Position numbers and translations under genes: made by a program
In this document: positions 11,735-23,834 of the stretch, in pieces
Numbering within the stretch: position 1 is the stretch's first letter
How the letters are laid out: each line of letters begins with the position of its first letter
DNA from: Tupaia tana
Lineage: Eukaryota; Chordata; Mammalia; Scandentia; Tupaiidae
Reading direction: 5' to 3'
Assembly (NCBI GenBank): GCA_026018925.1
Contig: JAKSZU010000029.1
Coordinates: 7,873,006 to 7,937,005 of the forward strand
Length of the DNA stretch: 64,000 bases
The notes under the pieces: generated by a model
The model's database searches: none
What the model saw: the letters and a program-made list of their open reading frames with translations, nothing else
What the model was told of the DNA's origin: nothing

Positions 11735-11943
11735 AGAATTATTTATCTCTATCTGTCTACCTGTCTATCTATCTATCATCTATCTATCTATTTATTTTAC
11801 CAGAGAGGGGCAAAGTCAGAGAGAGAGAGTGAGATAAAAAGAGAGAGGGAAATGGAAAAAGCAAGATGAGAGGTTCAGGACTTGAACCATGATCAGACAT
11901 TTGGGAGTCCAGGACCCTTAACCACCATGCCACCTGTTGGCCC
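11735..11943 (-). mobile_element. SINE-B with internal (TATC)n expansion
   Basis: Tail AGAATTATTTATC, then TATC/TGTC repeats (11747-11790), TTTTACCAGAGAGGGG, B-box complement CAGGACTTGAACC and head CCACCTGTTGGCCCC. Confidence 0.85.
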
Positions 11944-12013
11944 CACAGTTTATTATTTTAGTAGAATTTATTTAGAAATGTTCCCAAAACTGTATTTTAA
12001 AAATATTCAATAA

Positions 12014-12250
12014 GGGACCAGCAGTTAGCGTAATGGCTATGTCGCTGGACTCCCATGTAGTCGACCGCGGTTCGAGTCCTGGACCCAGTGACTTAAACTC
12101 ATGCCAGGTGTGTGTGTGTGCGTGCCCAAGATCCCAAGAAGAGAATGGAGGAGAAAGGATTGTGGCGTGGCCATCCCCCCTGGGAGGTGATTTCTCACTT
12201 TCTCTCTCTCTGTCTCTCTCTGTCTTTTCTGGTGAGGGCACGTCCCCTAT

Positions 12251-12285
<35 letters not shown>
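12014..12285 (+). mobile_element. SINE-A with TSD
   Basis: A box TTAGCGTAATGG, B box GGTTCGAGTCC, complete body, A36 tail. Target duplication ATTCAATAA just before the head and again after the tail (near 12286-12294). Confidence 0.95.
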
Positions 12286-12288
<3 letters not shown>

Positions 12289-12366
12289 CAATAAAATGTA
12301 TTTTTTAATTGCTTAATTTTCAAAATTTTTCATGTAAATGTGAGCTCACTAAAAAGAGAAAGCATC

Positions 12367-12640
12367 GGGACCAGCAGTTAGCGTAATGGCTATGTCGCTG
12401 GACTCCCACGTAGTCGACCGCGGTGCGAGTCCCAGACCCAGTGGCTTAAACTCACGCCGGATGCACATGCGTGCATGCCCAAGATCCCGAGAAGAGAATA
12501 GACGAGAAGGGATTGCGGCGTGGTCATCCCCTCGGGAGTGGGGGGTGATTTCTCGCTTTCTATCTCTCTGTCTCTCTCTGTCTGTCTGGCAAGCACATGC
12601 GCCCTATGGTGAAAATCTCTCAAAAAAAGAGAAAAAGAGT
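12367..12640 (+). mobile_element. SINE-A, young
   Basis: Complete head and body with many CpGs (GTAGTCGACCGCGG). The tail is short and mixed (CAAAAAAAGAGAAAAAGAG), and AGAGAAA lies on both sides as a probable target duplication. Confidence 0.93.
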
Positions 12641-12746
12641 AGATTAAACATTACTTATGTCTTAAATTATAAGATCAATAACAAGTGACATTTTCCAATA
12701 AATGCTTACTTACAAGTTAAGCACATATTAAAGTGTGCCCTCACTG

Positions 12747-13026
12747 GGAACCAGCAGTTAGCGTAATGGCTATGTCGCTGAACTCCCACGTAGTCGAACG
12801 TGGTTCGCGTCCCGGACCCGGTGGCTTAAAACTCACGCTGGGCGCGTTTGCGTGCATGCCCAAGATCCCGAGAGAATGGAGGAGAAGGGATTGCGGCGTG
12901 ACCATCCCCCCTGGGGGGTGATTTCTCGCTTTCTGTCTCTATGTCTCTCTGTCTGTCTGGCGAGCGCACGCGCCCTATAGCGAAAAACCTCTCCAAAAAA
13001 AAAAAAGAAAAAGAATAAAAAAAAAA
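12747..13026 (+). mobile_element. SINE-A with TSD, young
   Basis: Head GGAACCAGCAGTTAGCGTAATGG and body rich in CpG. Target duplication AAGTGTGCCCTCACTG at 12731-12746 and 13027-13042 is a perfect 16-mer. It is the third complete forward copy within 1 kb. Confidence 0.96.
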
Positions 13027-13042
13027 AAGTGTGCCCTCACTG

Positions 13043-13780
13043 TTGTTATGTACATAATACTTCAGTACTGTAATAATTATTCATATATTTTTGTTCAGTC
13101 TTTATTCAGTGTGATTTTCAGATTGACCCAAAAGCGTCCTACACACACCCACACAAGAAGGAAGGTCGCCTAGAACCTGTCTAGGCTGAGTATAGTTTAT
13201 GCAGGATGAAGCCCAATGTTTCATAAGAAAAAATGAGAAACAGTCCTGGAGAGAGACAGATTGCCTCACCATGTGAGGTGAGCAGAGTTCAAAATAGGAG
13301 GAAAGTTTTCAGTCTCTTGAGCCAAAACTCAATTGTTCCCATGTGATGTGACTTTGAGATTAAATTCCCTAAGATGCTAGGGGAACACAGCCTACCACAC
13401 CCTATAAGAGGTCATTGATTCAGCATTGCCACTTGCACACAGGCACACACATGGTAAATTTACATGTGGGATCAGGAAAAAGATGATACTGGGAAGGAAC
13501 AAGGGGAAAGAATAGAGGTGGAGACAGCTGGATCAGGATGCAGGATATCCAATCCCTCAGCAACATACTTGGACCTCAAATCATGGGGAAGTGTAAAAAT
13601 GCCAGGTTGATGGTGGTGGGTTCCCAAGGTCCTCCAGTCTTCCTTAGCCAGAATTCCCTAGGGAAACTTCAAAGTATGGACCTGAATCCACCACTCTGGG
13701 CACTAGAAACTAGAATGAGTTCCCTTCCCTGGTGCAAATGGGTCACAGGAGAGGAGAACTCAGATACCTCTTCCAAAGTT
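13043..13780. other. Host intergenic DNA, nothing recognised
   Basis: Unique sequence. An 84-codon frame at 13538-13792 has no recognisable features and runs into the poly(T) of the next SINE. Confidence 0.5.
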
Positions 13781-13790
13781 AGATTGCTGT

Positions 13791-13795
<5 letters not shown>

Positions 13796-13845
<50 letters not shown>

Positions 13846-14105
13846 CTTTTTTTTGGAGAGGTTTTTGCTATAGGGCGCGTGTGCTCGCCAGACAGACAGA
13901 GAGAGACAGAGAGATAGAAAGCAGGAAATCACCCCCCAGGGGGGATGGCCACGCCGCAATCCCTTCTCCTCCATTCTCCTCTCGGGATCTTGGGCACGCA
14001 CGCACACGCGCCCGGCGTGAGTTTAAGCCGCCGGGTCCGGGACTCGAACCGCAGTCGACTACGTGGGAGTCCAGCGACATAGCCATTACGCTAACTGCTG
14101 GTCCC
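13796..14105 (-). mobile_element. SINE-A with TSD, young
   Basis: T run of about 50 bases, then the full reverse element with intact CpGs (GGGCGCGTGTGCTCGCC, CGCACGCACACGCGCCC). Target duplication AGATTGCTGTAGTTT at 13781-13795 and 14106-14120. It is inserted at the edge of the MaLR-type LTR that follows. Confidence 0.96.
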
Positions 14106-14472
14106 AGATTGCTGTAGTTTGAATGTGTGTCCTAGGTTTTATGTGTGGGAAATTTAACCACAAGTTCATATGTTTACAGTAGTGGGAGGTGGGCCTCTTG
14201 GACATAATTAGAATTAGATGCAGTTATCTGGGTGAGAGCCTCATAGTGGGACTCTTGGCTTTGTAGAAAGGAAAGTACCTGAGCAGACACATGCTTGCCC
14301 TCTTGCCATGAGATGCCTCACGCCATGTCATGACAGCAGGAATGTCCTCACCTGATGCTGGCACATTGGTGTTGGACTTCTCGGCCTCCAAAAATATTAG
14401 TTAAATAAACCCCTTTTAAAATAAATTGTCCAGTTGATATTCATATATAAAAACAGAAAATGGATCAAGACA
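14106..14472 (+). mobile_element. MaLR-type LTR (MLT1/MST-like)
   Basis: Typical phrases in order: TGCTGTAGTTTGAATGTGTGTCC, GGGAGGTGGGCCTCTTGG, TGGGTGAGAGCCTCATAGTGGGA, CTTGCCATGAGATG, TGGACTTCTCGGCCTCC and TTAAATAAACCCCTTTT, where AATAAA is the polyadenylation signal. No internal sequence follows, so it is a solo LTR or a truncated one. Recognition is from memory of the family, not an alignment. Confidence 0.75.
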
Positions 14473-15022
14473 GGGATGCATTGACTGAGTTATCTGAAGA
14501 ACTGCACAGGTTCGGAGAAGGGACTCTGGGACTTGGTTATCTACTGATGACCCACTGTGCACTGAGATCCTTGGAAATGTTTTCTCCTGGGAGCTCCTCA
14601 GAGTGGAAAGCAGCCTTGAGGCTTGGGGTAATGCAGAATGTGGCTGAACATGGGACCATTCATCCAGTGTCTGGCTAGAGTGAGGCCTTGAGTGAACTAA
14701 ACTGTCCAAAACAGTGGAATCAGTGAGAGAAGGAGGCTTCTGTGCACCTAAGTTTCCCTGAACCTTGTGATCCTGCTCTTTTATCTACTTTAGCCCTTGG
14801 AGAGCCACTGCCTTGAGGACTGCCAACCAAAGGTGTGTGTTTTGGGTTTTCATGCCTTGGGCTGTAGTTATGCTTGTGACCACACAAGAGCACATTGTGC
14901 CCACTCTACTCTGCTGAAGCAGTGAGCTGGAAAGATCCACTTGGAGTTTATTTTCGCTGCCCCTGTCTCTTACCCACTCTGCATTTTCTGTGATGATTAT
15001 CCATATCTTTAATATGAGTTGC
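14473..15022. other. Host intergenic DNA, nothing recognised
   Basis: A 72-codon forward frame (14460-14678) and an overlapping 97-codon reverse frame have no family features. Confidence 0.5.
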
Positions 15023-15023
15023 T

Positions 15024-15280
15024 GGGGACCAGCAGTTAGTGTAATGACTATGTCTCTGGACTCCCATGTAGTCGACCGCAGTTTGAGTCCTGGATCCGGT
15101 GGCTTTAACTCACTCCGGGCATGTGTGCATGCATGCCCAAGATCCCGAGAAGAGAATAGAGGAGAAGGGATTGTGGCATGGACATCCCCCCTGGGGGGTG
15201 ATTTCTCACTTTCTGTCTCTGACTCTCTCTGTCTGGTGAGTGCTCATGCCCTACAGCAAAAACCTCTAAAAAAAAAATTT
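15024..15280 (+). mobile_element. SINE-A
   Basis: Head GGGACCAGCAGTTAGTGTAATGA, complete body, short A9 tail. Near-duplicate flanks TGAGTTGCTG and TGAGCTGCTC suggest a decayed target duplication. Confidence 0.93.
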
Positions 15281-16168
15281 GAGCTGCTCAAAGGTAATAA
15301 CAAAGCTCCAAGATAATTTCACTCATTCAGCAATTGTGTCCTCAGCACTTATTTTGTACAGGCACAGTGTTAACCCTGGTGTTGAACTATAAACCATAAT
15401 CTCTGCCTGGAGGAGTTTACTGTCTGAAGTGAGTAAAAAACACAAATCGTTCAAGTGAAACTAAGCAGGTGTTGTGAAGGAGAGCTTGGGGCCACTTGGT
15501 TGGCATCTAGGAGAGGCCTCAATGAAATGACAGTTTTGCTCTGATCAGGAAGATAAGTGAAGCCAACCATACACATATCCATAAGCAATGTTTCAGGGTA
15601 AAGGCTCAGCTGTCTAGAGACTAGGAGGAAGAGGCAACCAGAGAGGTAGTTATAACACACCAGTGTGGGTGGAGGGTGTCTAGAAGAAAAAAAGAGAGAG
15701 AAAGCAAGAGGATGAGGTTGTGGTCTCAGCTGAGGCCCTCATGAAGCAGAATCAGTTTATGAAATCATGAGTTATTGGCAGGTTCATTGGGAATGGAGTA
15801 TACGTTCTTGTTTATTGGCTTGGGCCTTCTGTTAATTCTTTGCCAGTGGAGCCTTACCATAAAGCAACTGAAATTTTGATTTCGATTTCCAATATTCAGG
15901 GATGGAATAGACAGGATAAACACAGGAGAGAGGGAGCCAGACAGAAATCACAAACACATTCTTGGTAGGAGCATTAGTTATATTTTTATCTCTTTTTAAT
16001 TTTTAAATTTTTTTTGGTCTAGAAGCCAGTAACTAAATGCAGTCTAACCCAGAGAGAAGATCATTACACTAGGATCCGTGTACCAGCGATCAGTAATCGC
16101 TGGGAGCAATTTATGGGGTTCTAGGAAACCCATAATCCCATAGGCCAACATGCACTAGGCTGTAATTC
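15281..16168. other. Host intergenic DNA, nothing recognised
   Basis: No repeat family or gene could be identified by eye; short frames only. Confidence 0.5.
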
Positions 16169-16169
16169 T

Positions 16170-16335
16170 AAAGAATTATTTATTAAATTTTGGTTATTAT
16201 TATGCTTCAATTTGACCAGAAAGACAAGGGGAAGAGAATGAAGTGAGAAAACAAGCTGCCAGTTCCAGGACTTGAACCGCAATTGACCATGTGTGAAACT
16301 AGCATCTTAACCATCGTGCCACCTGTTGGCCCCTC
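16170..16335 (-). mobile_element. SINE-B
   Basis: AGAATTATTTATTAAATTTTGG tail, CAATTTGACCAGAAAGACA, CCAGGACTTGAACCGC and head CCACCTGTTGGCCCC. Confidence 0.85.
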
Positions 16336-18479
16336 TAAATCTAAATATAATGGAAAACACTGATAAGTTTCTCATCAGAGAGTCAGTATCTGAATTTCAG
16401 TTAATTCCAACTTTCCTTTGGTGCAGATTAGGAAGTAAAGTCAAGAAGAACAATGGAAAAATGACTTTTCATATATTGCAGGTCAGAATTCAGGCTGTTT
16501 GAAGTTGTATTTAATGCTACCTCCTACCCCTTGTGTAATACTTCCATCTCTAAGTTTGTGCATGTGCTCCATGTGGCACCATGGATTATATAGGTATTAG
16601 AGGTACATATACCTGGTGACATCCCTAAAAGCAGAGGCTGGAACAATTGCCATTGTGCAAGTGAGTATAAAGGGGAAGACCCTGTAAGGCAAAAATGGCT
16701 TCTCCAGGCCACAGCCCTGAAAACAAGGAGGATCCAGCAGTGATTCCAGTTCTTTCTCCTCAGAGCTGGGATCCTTCCCTATGTCTGTGGGTGGGCCCTC
16801 ACATGGTATAGCTGTGTTCAGTTGTGGATTCAGCATGGAATGAGGGTGAGCAGTTAGTGGCCCAGGGGGGACCTAGGGAAAATAGAATCTGAGTAGCACA
16901 GAAAAAAAAGACTACAGGAAGTGGCCTCAGTTCATTGACAATAAATACCAAAAGAACTTAGAACCCAGATGACTAGGCACCTACATTCCAGAAACATCCC
17001 CTACTTACCTCCCTTAGCTGGAGTCCTTTGAGAGAGTCAGATGTTTTGTTCCATCTCAACTTCCAAGGATTTGGGCTCAGAAAATTCCAGAATGAGAACC
17101 TTTCCTAATTCTGCAGAAATGTGCTCAGCCCTCACCACTGAATCTCCTGACCAGCTGTGAGAAAGAATGCAAAGGTAACATGGGGAGCTTTAGGGTTGGC
17201 CACAATCCTAGCCCCACCTAAAATATCCCACACTCCTCTCTTTGGCTGGAGAGAATGTGAGGACTTGTGGGGTGAACATACTCTGGGCAAGAGTAGGTTG
17301 TTAATGAAGTAGAGGCCTGATAGCTCATTGTATCTACACCTCAGGTCATGGCTGGCAGGGCAATAAGGGGAGTGCTGGAGCAGGATCCATATGTCTGTTT
17401 CACATTAATCCTGAGCTCTGGGCTGTCATCTGTTTTCATCCCAGGACTGTGGTCTATGAGGGTACGGCTATTTACCTAATTCAGGATCAGAAGGTCAACT
17501 GGGCAGAAAGAGTGACAAGAGCAGACAGGGCTCTGGTGCTTCCTGGCCTCATTGCCATTAGCTGATGGCTCCAGGAGACTGCCATGGTCAGTGAGGATCC
17601 CTCCTCCCTCTGTCTGGGTGAGAAACAGTTACCCATGCAGCTAATAAAGGGTTTGAGCTGGCTTAAGTAAATACAGAGTGGAGGAGTGTTTACAAGCTGG
17701 GCCTGGAGATGTCTGGGGAGGCTTCTGCCAATATACTGCCCTGAAGAGTCTCAGGGCTCCTCTCAAGGCTCTCCTTCTACAGTGACTCAGGATTTACTCC
17801 AAGGAGTCTCAGTCTTCTCCCCTCCTTCACTCCACCATCCACCTTATCCTTGATGAGATACAAAATCAGTTTTCATATTTTCGTAGGAATATGTGAGAAA
17901 ATACTTTGCATTTTTTTTTTCACTTCACGTTGAGTACCAGTGTTTGCATGTGACTGAGGATCATATTGAGTTAACCATCCATCATCTCACTCTAGCAGGG
18001 AAGTGCATTAGCCAAGATTCTGGATGGCATGCAGCTGGAAACCTTCACGGTAGGCACATGTGGGAACCTAGAAGATGACATGGAGCCTTCCAGAAGGGCA
18101 ACCCTTTTACATTATCTACTTCCTATGCACCTACCCCAAGTTACCCACCTCCCAACAAACCCTGAGCCTGCAATTCCAAAGGGAAGTTCTCCCTTCCCTA
18201 CAGCACAGTGCCACCTTGGCCACTTGCTAGCTATGTATTAGGAAGATCACTTCACCTCTGTGAGCTACAGTTTACTCCTGTGAAAACTGAGGTAAAAGAA
18301 GACCAAAAACACAAGGTTATTTCAAGATCTCAGACAAACCAGGGAAGTGTAGGCCCAGGGCTGGCCTTGTAGAAAGGGCTGCCAAAGAACTGTTCTTGCT
18401 TGATTTTCTTGTATAAATTTTCTTGTATAAATCTATAGGAAAGCACAAATATGTGAAAATATCTAAACTGCAATGTTGA
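16336..18479. other. Host intergenic DNA, no gene recognised
   Basis: The longest repeat-poor stretch in the left half. Open frames of 60-79 codons at 16524-16836 and 17893-18241 overlap each other on both strands and show no domain. A gene or exon here cannot be excluded without comparison to other mammals. Confidence 0.45.
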
Positions 18480-18963
18480 CAAGAATATAATTATTCTACC
18501 CACCTATATGAATTTTACCACTTTTATTAGTACTTCCCTGCATATATTTCTGTATGTGTGTGTGTTTATTTTTTGGTATTTTGTTCCATATGTAGGTTTA
18601 TTTCCCTATTTACTTAGTAAAACTACAAGTGCTTTTAATCGCACAATTTGTGTCCTGCTATCCTGTAACAACATCCCATTTTTCTCCTGCTTACCACTAT
18701 GGCCATCATTATTTGCAACCACAAGTTTCTTTCCCACTTCCATGAATTTGTCATTCCAAAGATGTGATATAGATGGGATCACAGATTACCTAATATTTTG
18801 TGATTGGACTTTTCAACTCACATCATTTTCTGGAGAGTCATTCAAATAGTCCTGTAATTGGTTAACTTTATTCCTGTTGAGTAATCTTGCATGGTGCAAA
18901 TACAGTACACTGTCTGAGCATTCACATAGTGAAGGCATATCAATTTTATTAGAAACTGCCTAG

Positions 18964-19222
18964 CTGGTGGCAGCTGGTGACATGGTTAAAGCTGTTGGAT
19001 GCCACATGACTGGCTGTATGGTTCAAGTCCCAGTCTTAGCATCTTAAAAACCATGTCAAGCACAGGTATGTGCATGCTCATAACCCCAAAAGGAGGGAGA
19101 GATGGAGAAGAAGAGATTGTGGTGTGACCATTGCTATGGGTGTACCTTCTTGCTTTCTCTCTCTGTCTCTCTCTCTGGTAAGCATATGCGCTATCTAGCT
19201 AATTTGAAAAAGAAAGAAACTG
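18964..19222 (+). mobile_element. SINE-A, old, inside L1 relic
   Basis: Head GGTGGCAGCTGGTGACATGG, B box GGTTCAAGTCC, body with TGAGCATATGCGC-like end. Flanked by AACTGCCTAGCTG and AACTGTCTAACTG (target duplication with two changes). Confidence 0.85.
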
Positions 19223-19256
19223 TCTAACTGTTCTACAAAAGAGCTATATCATTTTG

Positions 19257-19523
19257 GGACCAGTAGTTAGCATAATGGCTATGTCACTGAACTCCCATGT
19301 AGCTGACCATAGTTCGAGTTCTGGACCCAGCGGCTTAAACTCATGCCAGGCGCATGTGCGTGTATGCACAAGATCCCAAGAGGAGAATGGAAGAGAAGGG
19401 ATTGCGATAAGACCATTCCCCCTGGGGAGTGATTTCTCACTCTATCTCTCTGTCTCTGTCTTTCTGGTGAGCGCACATGCCCTACAGTAAAAACCTCTCA
19501 AAAAAAAAAAAAAAAGAATTAAA
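19257..19523 (+). mobile_element. SINE-A with TSD, inside L1 relic
   Basis: Complete copy; A tail of about 15 with interruptions. Perfect 20-bp target duplication beginning AAAAGAGCTATATC at 19237-19256 and 19524-19543. Confidence 0.96.
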
Positions 19524-19820
19524 AAAAGAGCTATATCATTTTGCATTCTCATCATCAATGGATGAGTGATCATTTCTTCAGTTTCTTTCTGAATTGACTT
19601 TATTTCAGTTTTTAAATGTTAAGCACTCTGATAGGTGTGTGTATTGATTGATAGCTCATTGTTTTAATGTGCATTTCATAAATAGGTGATGATAAATAAA
19701 GCATACTATGCTTTTATGACATCTGTATCTTATCTCTGGTAAAATGTCTGCTCATGGCTTTATCCCCTTAAGTCTATTTTTTGTTTTCTCCTGGGGAATG
19801 TGGGGATTTCTGTTTATATT

Positions 19821-19848
19821 CTGGATACTAGTCAAGACTAGTATCCAG
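19821..19848. repeat. Perfect 13-bp inverted repeat with 2-base loop
   Basis: CTGGATACTAGTC, AA, then its exact complement. It lies in L1 relic text where one copy of the first arm is expected (compare TATTATGGATGCTAG at 19868-19882), so the second arm was probably added by a local template switch. Confidence 0.9.
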
Positions 19849-19948
19849 AGGGTTTTATTTTGGTGAATTTGGGAATTCTGTTTATATTATGGATGCTAGC
19901 CTTTATGAGGTAGAAGACTTTTTTCCTCTAGAAACAATTAACTTGAGG

Positions 19949-20198
19949 GTCCAGCAGATTGCATGTTGGTTAAGGCACTGGACTCCCATATGGCTGACTG
20001 TGGTTTGAATTCTAGAGTTGGTGGCTTGAAAATCATGGTGGGTTCGTATGTGTGTGTGCTCATAATCCTGAGAGGAGAATGGAGGAGAAGGAACTGTGGC
20101 TTGATCATCACCCCTAGTGGGTGATTTCTCACTTCCTCAGTCTTTCTCTAGTTAGTGAACATGCTCTATGGTAAAACTTTAAAAAAAAAAAAAAAAAG
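19949..20198 (+). mobile_element. SINE-A with SINE-B-like head
   Basis: The head (GGTCCAGCAGATTGCATGTTGGTTAAGGCACTGG) has the TTAAGGC spacing of SINE-B, but the body, CT-rich block and A17 tail are those of SINE-A. It is an intermediate form of the two families. Confidence 0.88.
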
Positions 20199-21254
20199 GA
20201 AAAAGAATGAACTTGCAAACTTTTTTATTCTATTGTTTGCCTTTACATTTATTCATTTTATATGTTACCAGTAAAAATAAATTTTATCTCAAAAATATCA
20301 AAGTAAATTCACATTGCATGCATTACTATAAATGGAAAGAATGTGTAGAAACCTATGTAACTTCTGCAGTGGTATTTTATTGGCCCTTTGATACAAGATT
20401 GTGCTCCCCTGTGGTACAAATTAAGGAGGAGCCCAACCCAGATCTAAACCAGGAGGTGATGGATATCAAAGTGATTTTTTGGGTTCTCTTTAGTCCCATC
20501 TCAAAATCTGGTGAACTAGACAGCATGTGTGAAGCAATTTCCTCACATTATATATTTAAAATCCTTGTTAGACTGGAAGAGTCATTTCCCTATTTCTATC
20601 ATTTTCTACTAATGTATTAATATAAATTTATCTAAGTAGGTAAAATGTTGCCTCCTGAGGGGAGGCTAGGAACTATATGTGTGGCATGTATAATAATTAT
20701 TAATCAAACAAATACAGGTATTGGGCAATTACTATGTGTTTGCATGAAATGAGAACCAGTAAGATGAGTAAAATATCATACTTATCTTCAAGGACCAAGC
20801 ATACTATTTGGAGATTTGTTGACAACTATTCTGTACCTGTAAATGTCTAGAATCAAACAAGTAATGAAAGGATACTCCTTAACTACTATTTGATGAATAA
20901 CTGTTATTTCTTGAATGTTGGAGATAGCCATAGTGGAGAGACAATCCAGCCTGTGAGTGGGGAGAGAAGGTGAGTTTTCTAAATGAAGGATGATAGAACG
21001 TGTGCATGGTAGATGTTCCTGGATTCTGAAGTGTGCAGAGCAGATCTTCAGAGACTTGACACTGAGAAGACAGCAGGAGAAATTGTAGTAAGATGTTTCA
21101 GCACTGAGCATGAGCTGTTTTGTGAGAACAGCACTCCTGACTCCAGGAATAATGGGGAGAGGCAATGAGTTCCTGGCCATGGGGACCAACAAGGTAACAG
21201 CACATATTACTCATTTTAGTTGGTCGTCTGGAATATAAACCCTAATTAAAATTT
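20199..21254. other. Host intergenic DNA, nothing recognised
   Basis: A 137-codon forward frame (20207-20620) and a 134-codon reverse frame (20788-21192) are the longest outside repeats in this half, but neither shows a domain, compositional signal or homologue I recognise. Most likely chance frames. Confidence 0.45.
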
Positions 21255-21270
21255 CAGCAGTGATTATTTT

Positions 21271-21530
21271 TTTGTTTTTGAGAGATTTTCGCTATAGGGC
21301 GCGTGTGCTCGCCAGACAGACAGAGAGAGACATAGAGACAGAAAGCGAGAAATCACCCCCCAGGGGGGATGGTCACGCCGCAATCCCTTCTCCTCCATTC
21401 TCCTCTCGGGATCTTGGGAACGCACGCACACGCGCCCGGCGTGAGTTTTAAGCCACTGGGTCCGGGACGTGAACCGCGGTAGACTACGTGGGAGTCCAGC
21501 GACATAGCCATTATGCTAACTGCTGGTTCC
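21271..21530 (-). mobile_element. SINE-A with TSD, young
   Basis: Almost no CpG loss (GGGCGCGTGTGCTCGCC, CACGCGCCCGGCGTGAG). Target duplication CAGCAGTGATTATTTT at 21255-21270 and 21531-21546. Short T7 tail in reverse. Confidence 0.96.
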
Positions 21531-21546
21531 CAGCAGTGATTATTTT

Positions 21547-22688
21547 GATGATGTTCTGTACAATACAAGATACTTAGGATGTTAATAAGTGACAGTTAAT
21601 ACATAGGTCCTGAGATAAAATAGTCTCTGAAAATAAAAGTGCCCATTGAGAATCTCAAGGTGTGAAATTAAGGAAATGTTTAGAATTCCAATACATTTAG
21701 AAATTACTGTCAAATTACCGGTTCATGTTCACATTTGTCTCCAAAATATTTGAATTTGTGAATCAGCTCAAGAAGCCTGAAATAAAGCAAGCAAAATGTG
21801 AAGAAGAGAAGGGAATTTATACCTAGCAGACTACAAATAGAAAATCTGTTCTTCCTGAAGCAAAGCCTCAGCTCTCCAGGTCCTGCCTAGGAATACCCAA
21901 CCCTGAATCCAAGACTGCATCCCAACCTTCTAAGTCAAAGGGAATTGAGATGGAAATAAGAATATAAAGGACCTTGTTCAATATAAAAATTTGCAAGAAC
22001 TGTAAGGTCACATTCTAGTGTTCATTCCTACCACAGACCACCCTAGACTTGAATAATTGTAATTATACAACCTACTCTCAGAACCAGAGTGTGGACTTCT
22101 GCATCTCCCCAACTCGCACTAGTCCCAAGCTCCCCACCATGCCAAGTCACACCTCCAGGCACTGGCTACAAAAGGGATTTGGAGGCACCATGTTCTCTTA
22201 AGAAAACATCTCTGACCTAGCATCAGCCTCTCACAGTTTTAGGCTTTTCCCTTGAGTTGTGTGAAATATTTAAATTGAGTAGGTGGATGCAACCCAGTTT
22301 GCTGGACCCCAAACTATCCAGATGGACCCAGCTTAGAAATTTTAGGAAGGAAAATAAGCCAGGGTGGCAGGGGGAAGGGTGGGCTTAGACATGGCTCACA
22401 TGAAATCTTCACTCATAGTCCTACTCACAAGACCCCATTCCTTCAAGGTTCTGCCCATGCAGTCCTTTCAGCTTTTCTATAGGCCACACCCACATGTCAT
22501 GCCCACACCCAGACAGGCCTTCCCTTTGTCTCCTACTTACTTATTTAAAGATATTTTACTATGGTTTGTGTATAGTATCAATTAAAGAATATGTGACATG
22601 TAACATTTTATAAATGATTTGCAAGGTTAGATACTTTTGAAAATCAGGGTGATGAGATTTAGTAGCACATTATATTTTATCTTTGATT
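21547..22688. other. Host intergenic DNA, nothing recognised
   Basis: Unique sequence with short chance frames only (73 codons at 22364-22585). Confidence 0.5.
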
Positions 22689-22689
22689 T

Positions 22690-22849
22690 ATTTTTAAGAA
22701 TTATTTATTTAATTTATTATTATTATTATTTTAAAAATTTGATCTGAAAGGGACAGAGTGAGAGAGCATGATAAAACAATTCACCACATCCAGGATTTGA
22801 ACCACAGTCAGCCATGTGAGGGTCCAGAGCCATGCCATCGACTGGTCCC
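22690..22849 (-). mobile_element. SINE-B
   Basis: TTTTTAAGAATTATTTATTTAATTTATTATT tail, AATTTGATCTGAAAGGGACAG, CCAGGATTTGAACC, and head end GACTGGTCCC. Confidence 0.85.
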
Positions 22850-22898
22850 TGAATTTCTTGTTATCTAAGTCAGACTGTGTTATAGTTCGTGATTATCT

Positions 22899-23238
22899 TT
22901 TTTTTTTTTTTTTTTTGGAGAGTTTTTTGTTGTTGTTTGTTTTTTGTTTTTTGTTTGTTTTTTTTTTGTTTGTTTGTTTGTTTGTTTTTTTTTTTTTTTG
23001 CTATAGGGCGTGTGCACTCACCAGAAAGACAGAGAGAGACAGAGAGATAGAAAGCGAGAAATCACCCCTCAAGGGGGGTGGCCACGCCACAGTCCCTTCT
23101 CCTCCATTCTCCTCTCGGGATCATGAGCACACACGCACTACTGCCTGGCATGAGTTTAAGCCACCGGTTCTGGGACTTAAACCGCGGTCGACTACATGGG
23201 AGTCCAGTGACATAGACATTATGCCAACTACTGGTCCC
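22899..23238 (-). mobile_element. SINE-A with very long T/G-rich tail
   Basis: About 100 bases of T runs and (TTTG)n precede GCTATAGGGCGTGTGCACTCACC and the complete body. Flanks GTTCGTGATTATCTTT and GTTTATGATTATCTTT (two mismatches) form the target duplication. The long tail suggests expansion after insertion. Confidence 0.93.
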
Positions 23239-23834
23239 AGTTTATGATTATCTTTAGACAACTGTTCAAAAACTACAAAAAAAAACTGTAGGATTACTGT
23301 ATATGTGTAATTGGTAATGGTACTTTTTGACAAATTATTAGAAGGATTAAAGTAGAGAAGAATATCATCAGCAAAGTTTTGTAAATCTTGTCATCATAAG
23401 ACTGCAGATAATTACAAAATACATGATGAGAAAAAATATGAAAGAATAAAATAAAATAAACAAAGAAAATATTACAGGAACTATGTCGAAACCCAGGAGA
23501 CCAGGCGAGCCCAGAAATGCAGTCTTTTTCTGCCAGGCCTTCTTTTTATGCCAAAGACTGGTCAAGCCTCCAGGAGACCTAGGAAATTGTCAGACCCACT
23601 CAAAAATGGAAACACTTGCATGGTCATGTCCAACTCAGACATCCTATCCAAGCCTCTATGACCTCCCAGGAATTTGGTGACCCTTTGATGGGACACAACC
23701 CCACTCCTCCACAGCTATGGCAGAAGGTGAAGCAGTGGTCATACTCAAGAGACCCTCAGGAAACTTCTTGGGTAGTCTTTCATTACAGGCACTGTTCATA
23801 CTATTGACTGAAAATGCACCTAGTCAGGTTTTGT
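23239..23834. other. Host intergenic DNA, nothing recognised
   Basis: The part 23480-23800 is less AT-rich and has 63-65 codon frames in two phases. It could be a retropseudogene fragment, but I cannot name a parent. Confidence 0.4.

Larger units (their letters stand above)
18480..19948 (-). mobile_element. Old L1 3' region (L1M-type), split by SINEs
   Basis: Reverse-strand phrases of ancient L1 3' ends: TGAATTTGTCATTCCAAAGATG, AGATGGGATCACAGATTAC, CACATCATTTTCTGGAGAG, CACTCTGATAGGTGTGTG and TAAAATGTCTGCTCATGGCTTTATCCCC. Two SINE-A copies (18964-19222 and 19257-19523) interrupt it, and L1 text resumes after each. Decayed, non-coding. Confidence 0.75.

Noticed and set aside
12014..12090. Real tRNA gene
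   Set aside because: The A and B boxes are those of a SINE head; the cloverleaf is imperfect and a SINE body and A tail follow.
12033..14117. Recurrent 60-110 codon frames with MAMSLDSHVVDRGSSPGP-like starts
   Set aside because: They occur in every SINE-A copy in either orientation and end in the tail. They are by-products of the SINE sequence.
20207..20620. 137-codon forward frame as a gene
   Set aside because: Low-complexity AT-rich coding, no recognisable motif, and no sign of exon boundaries.
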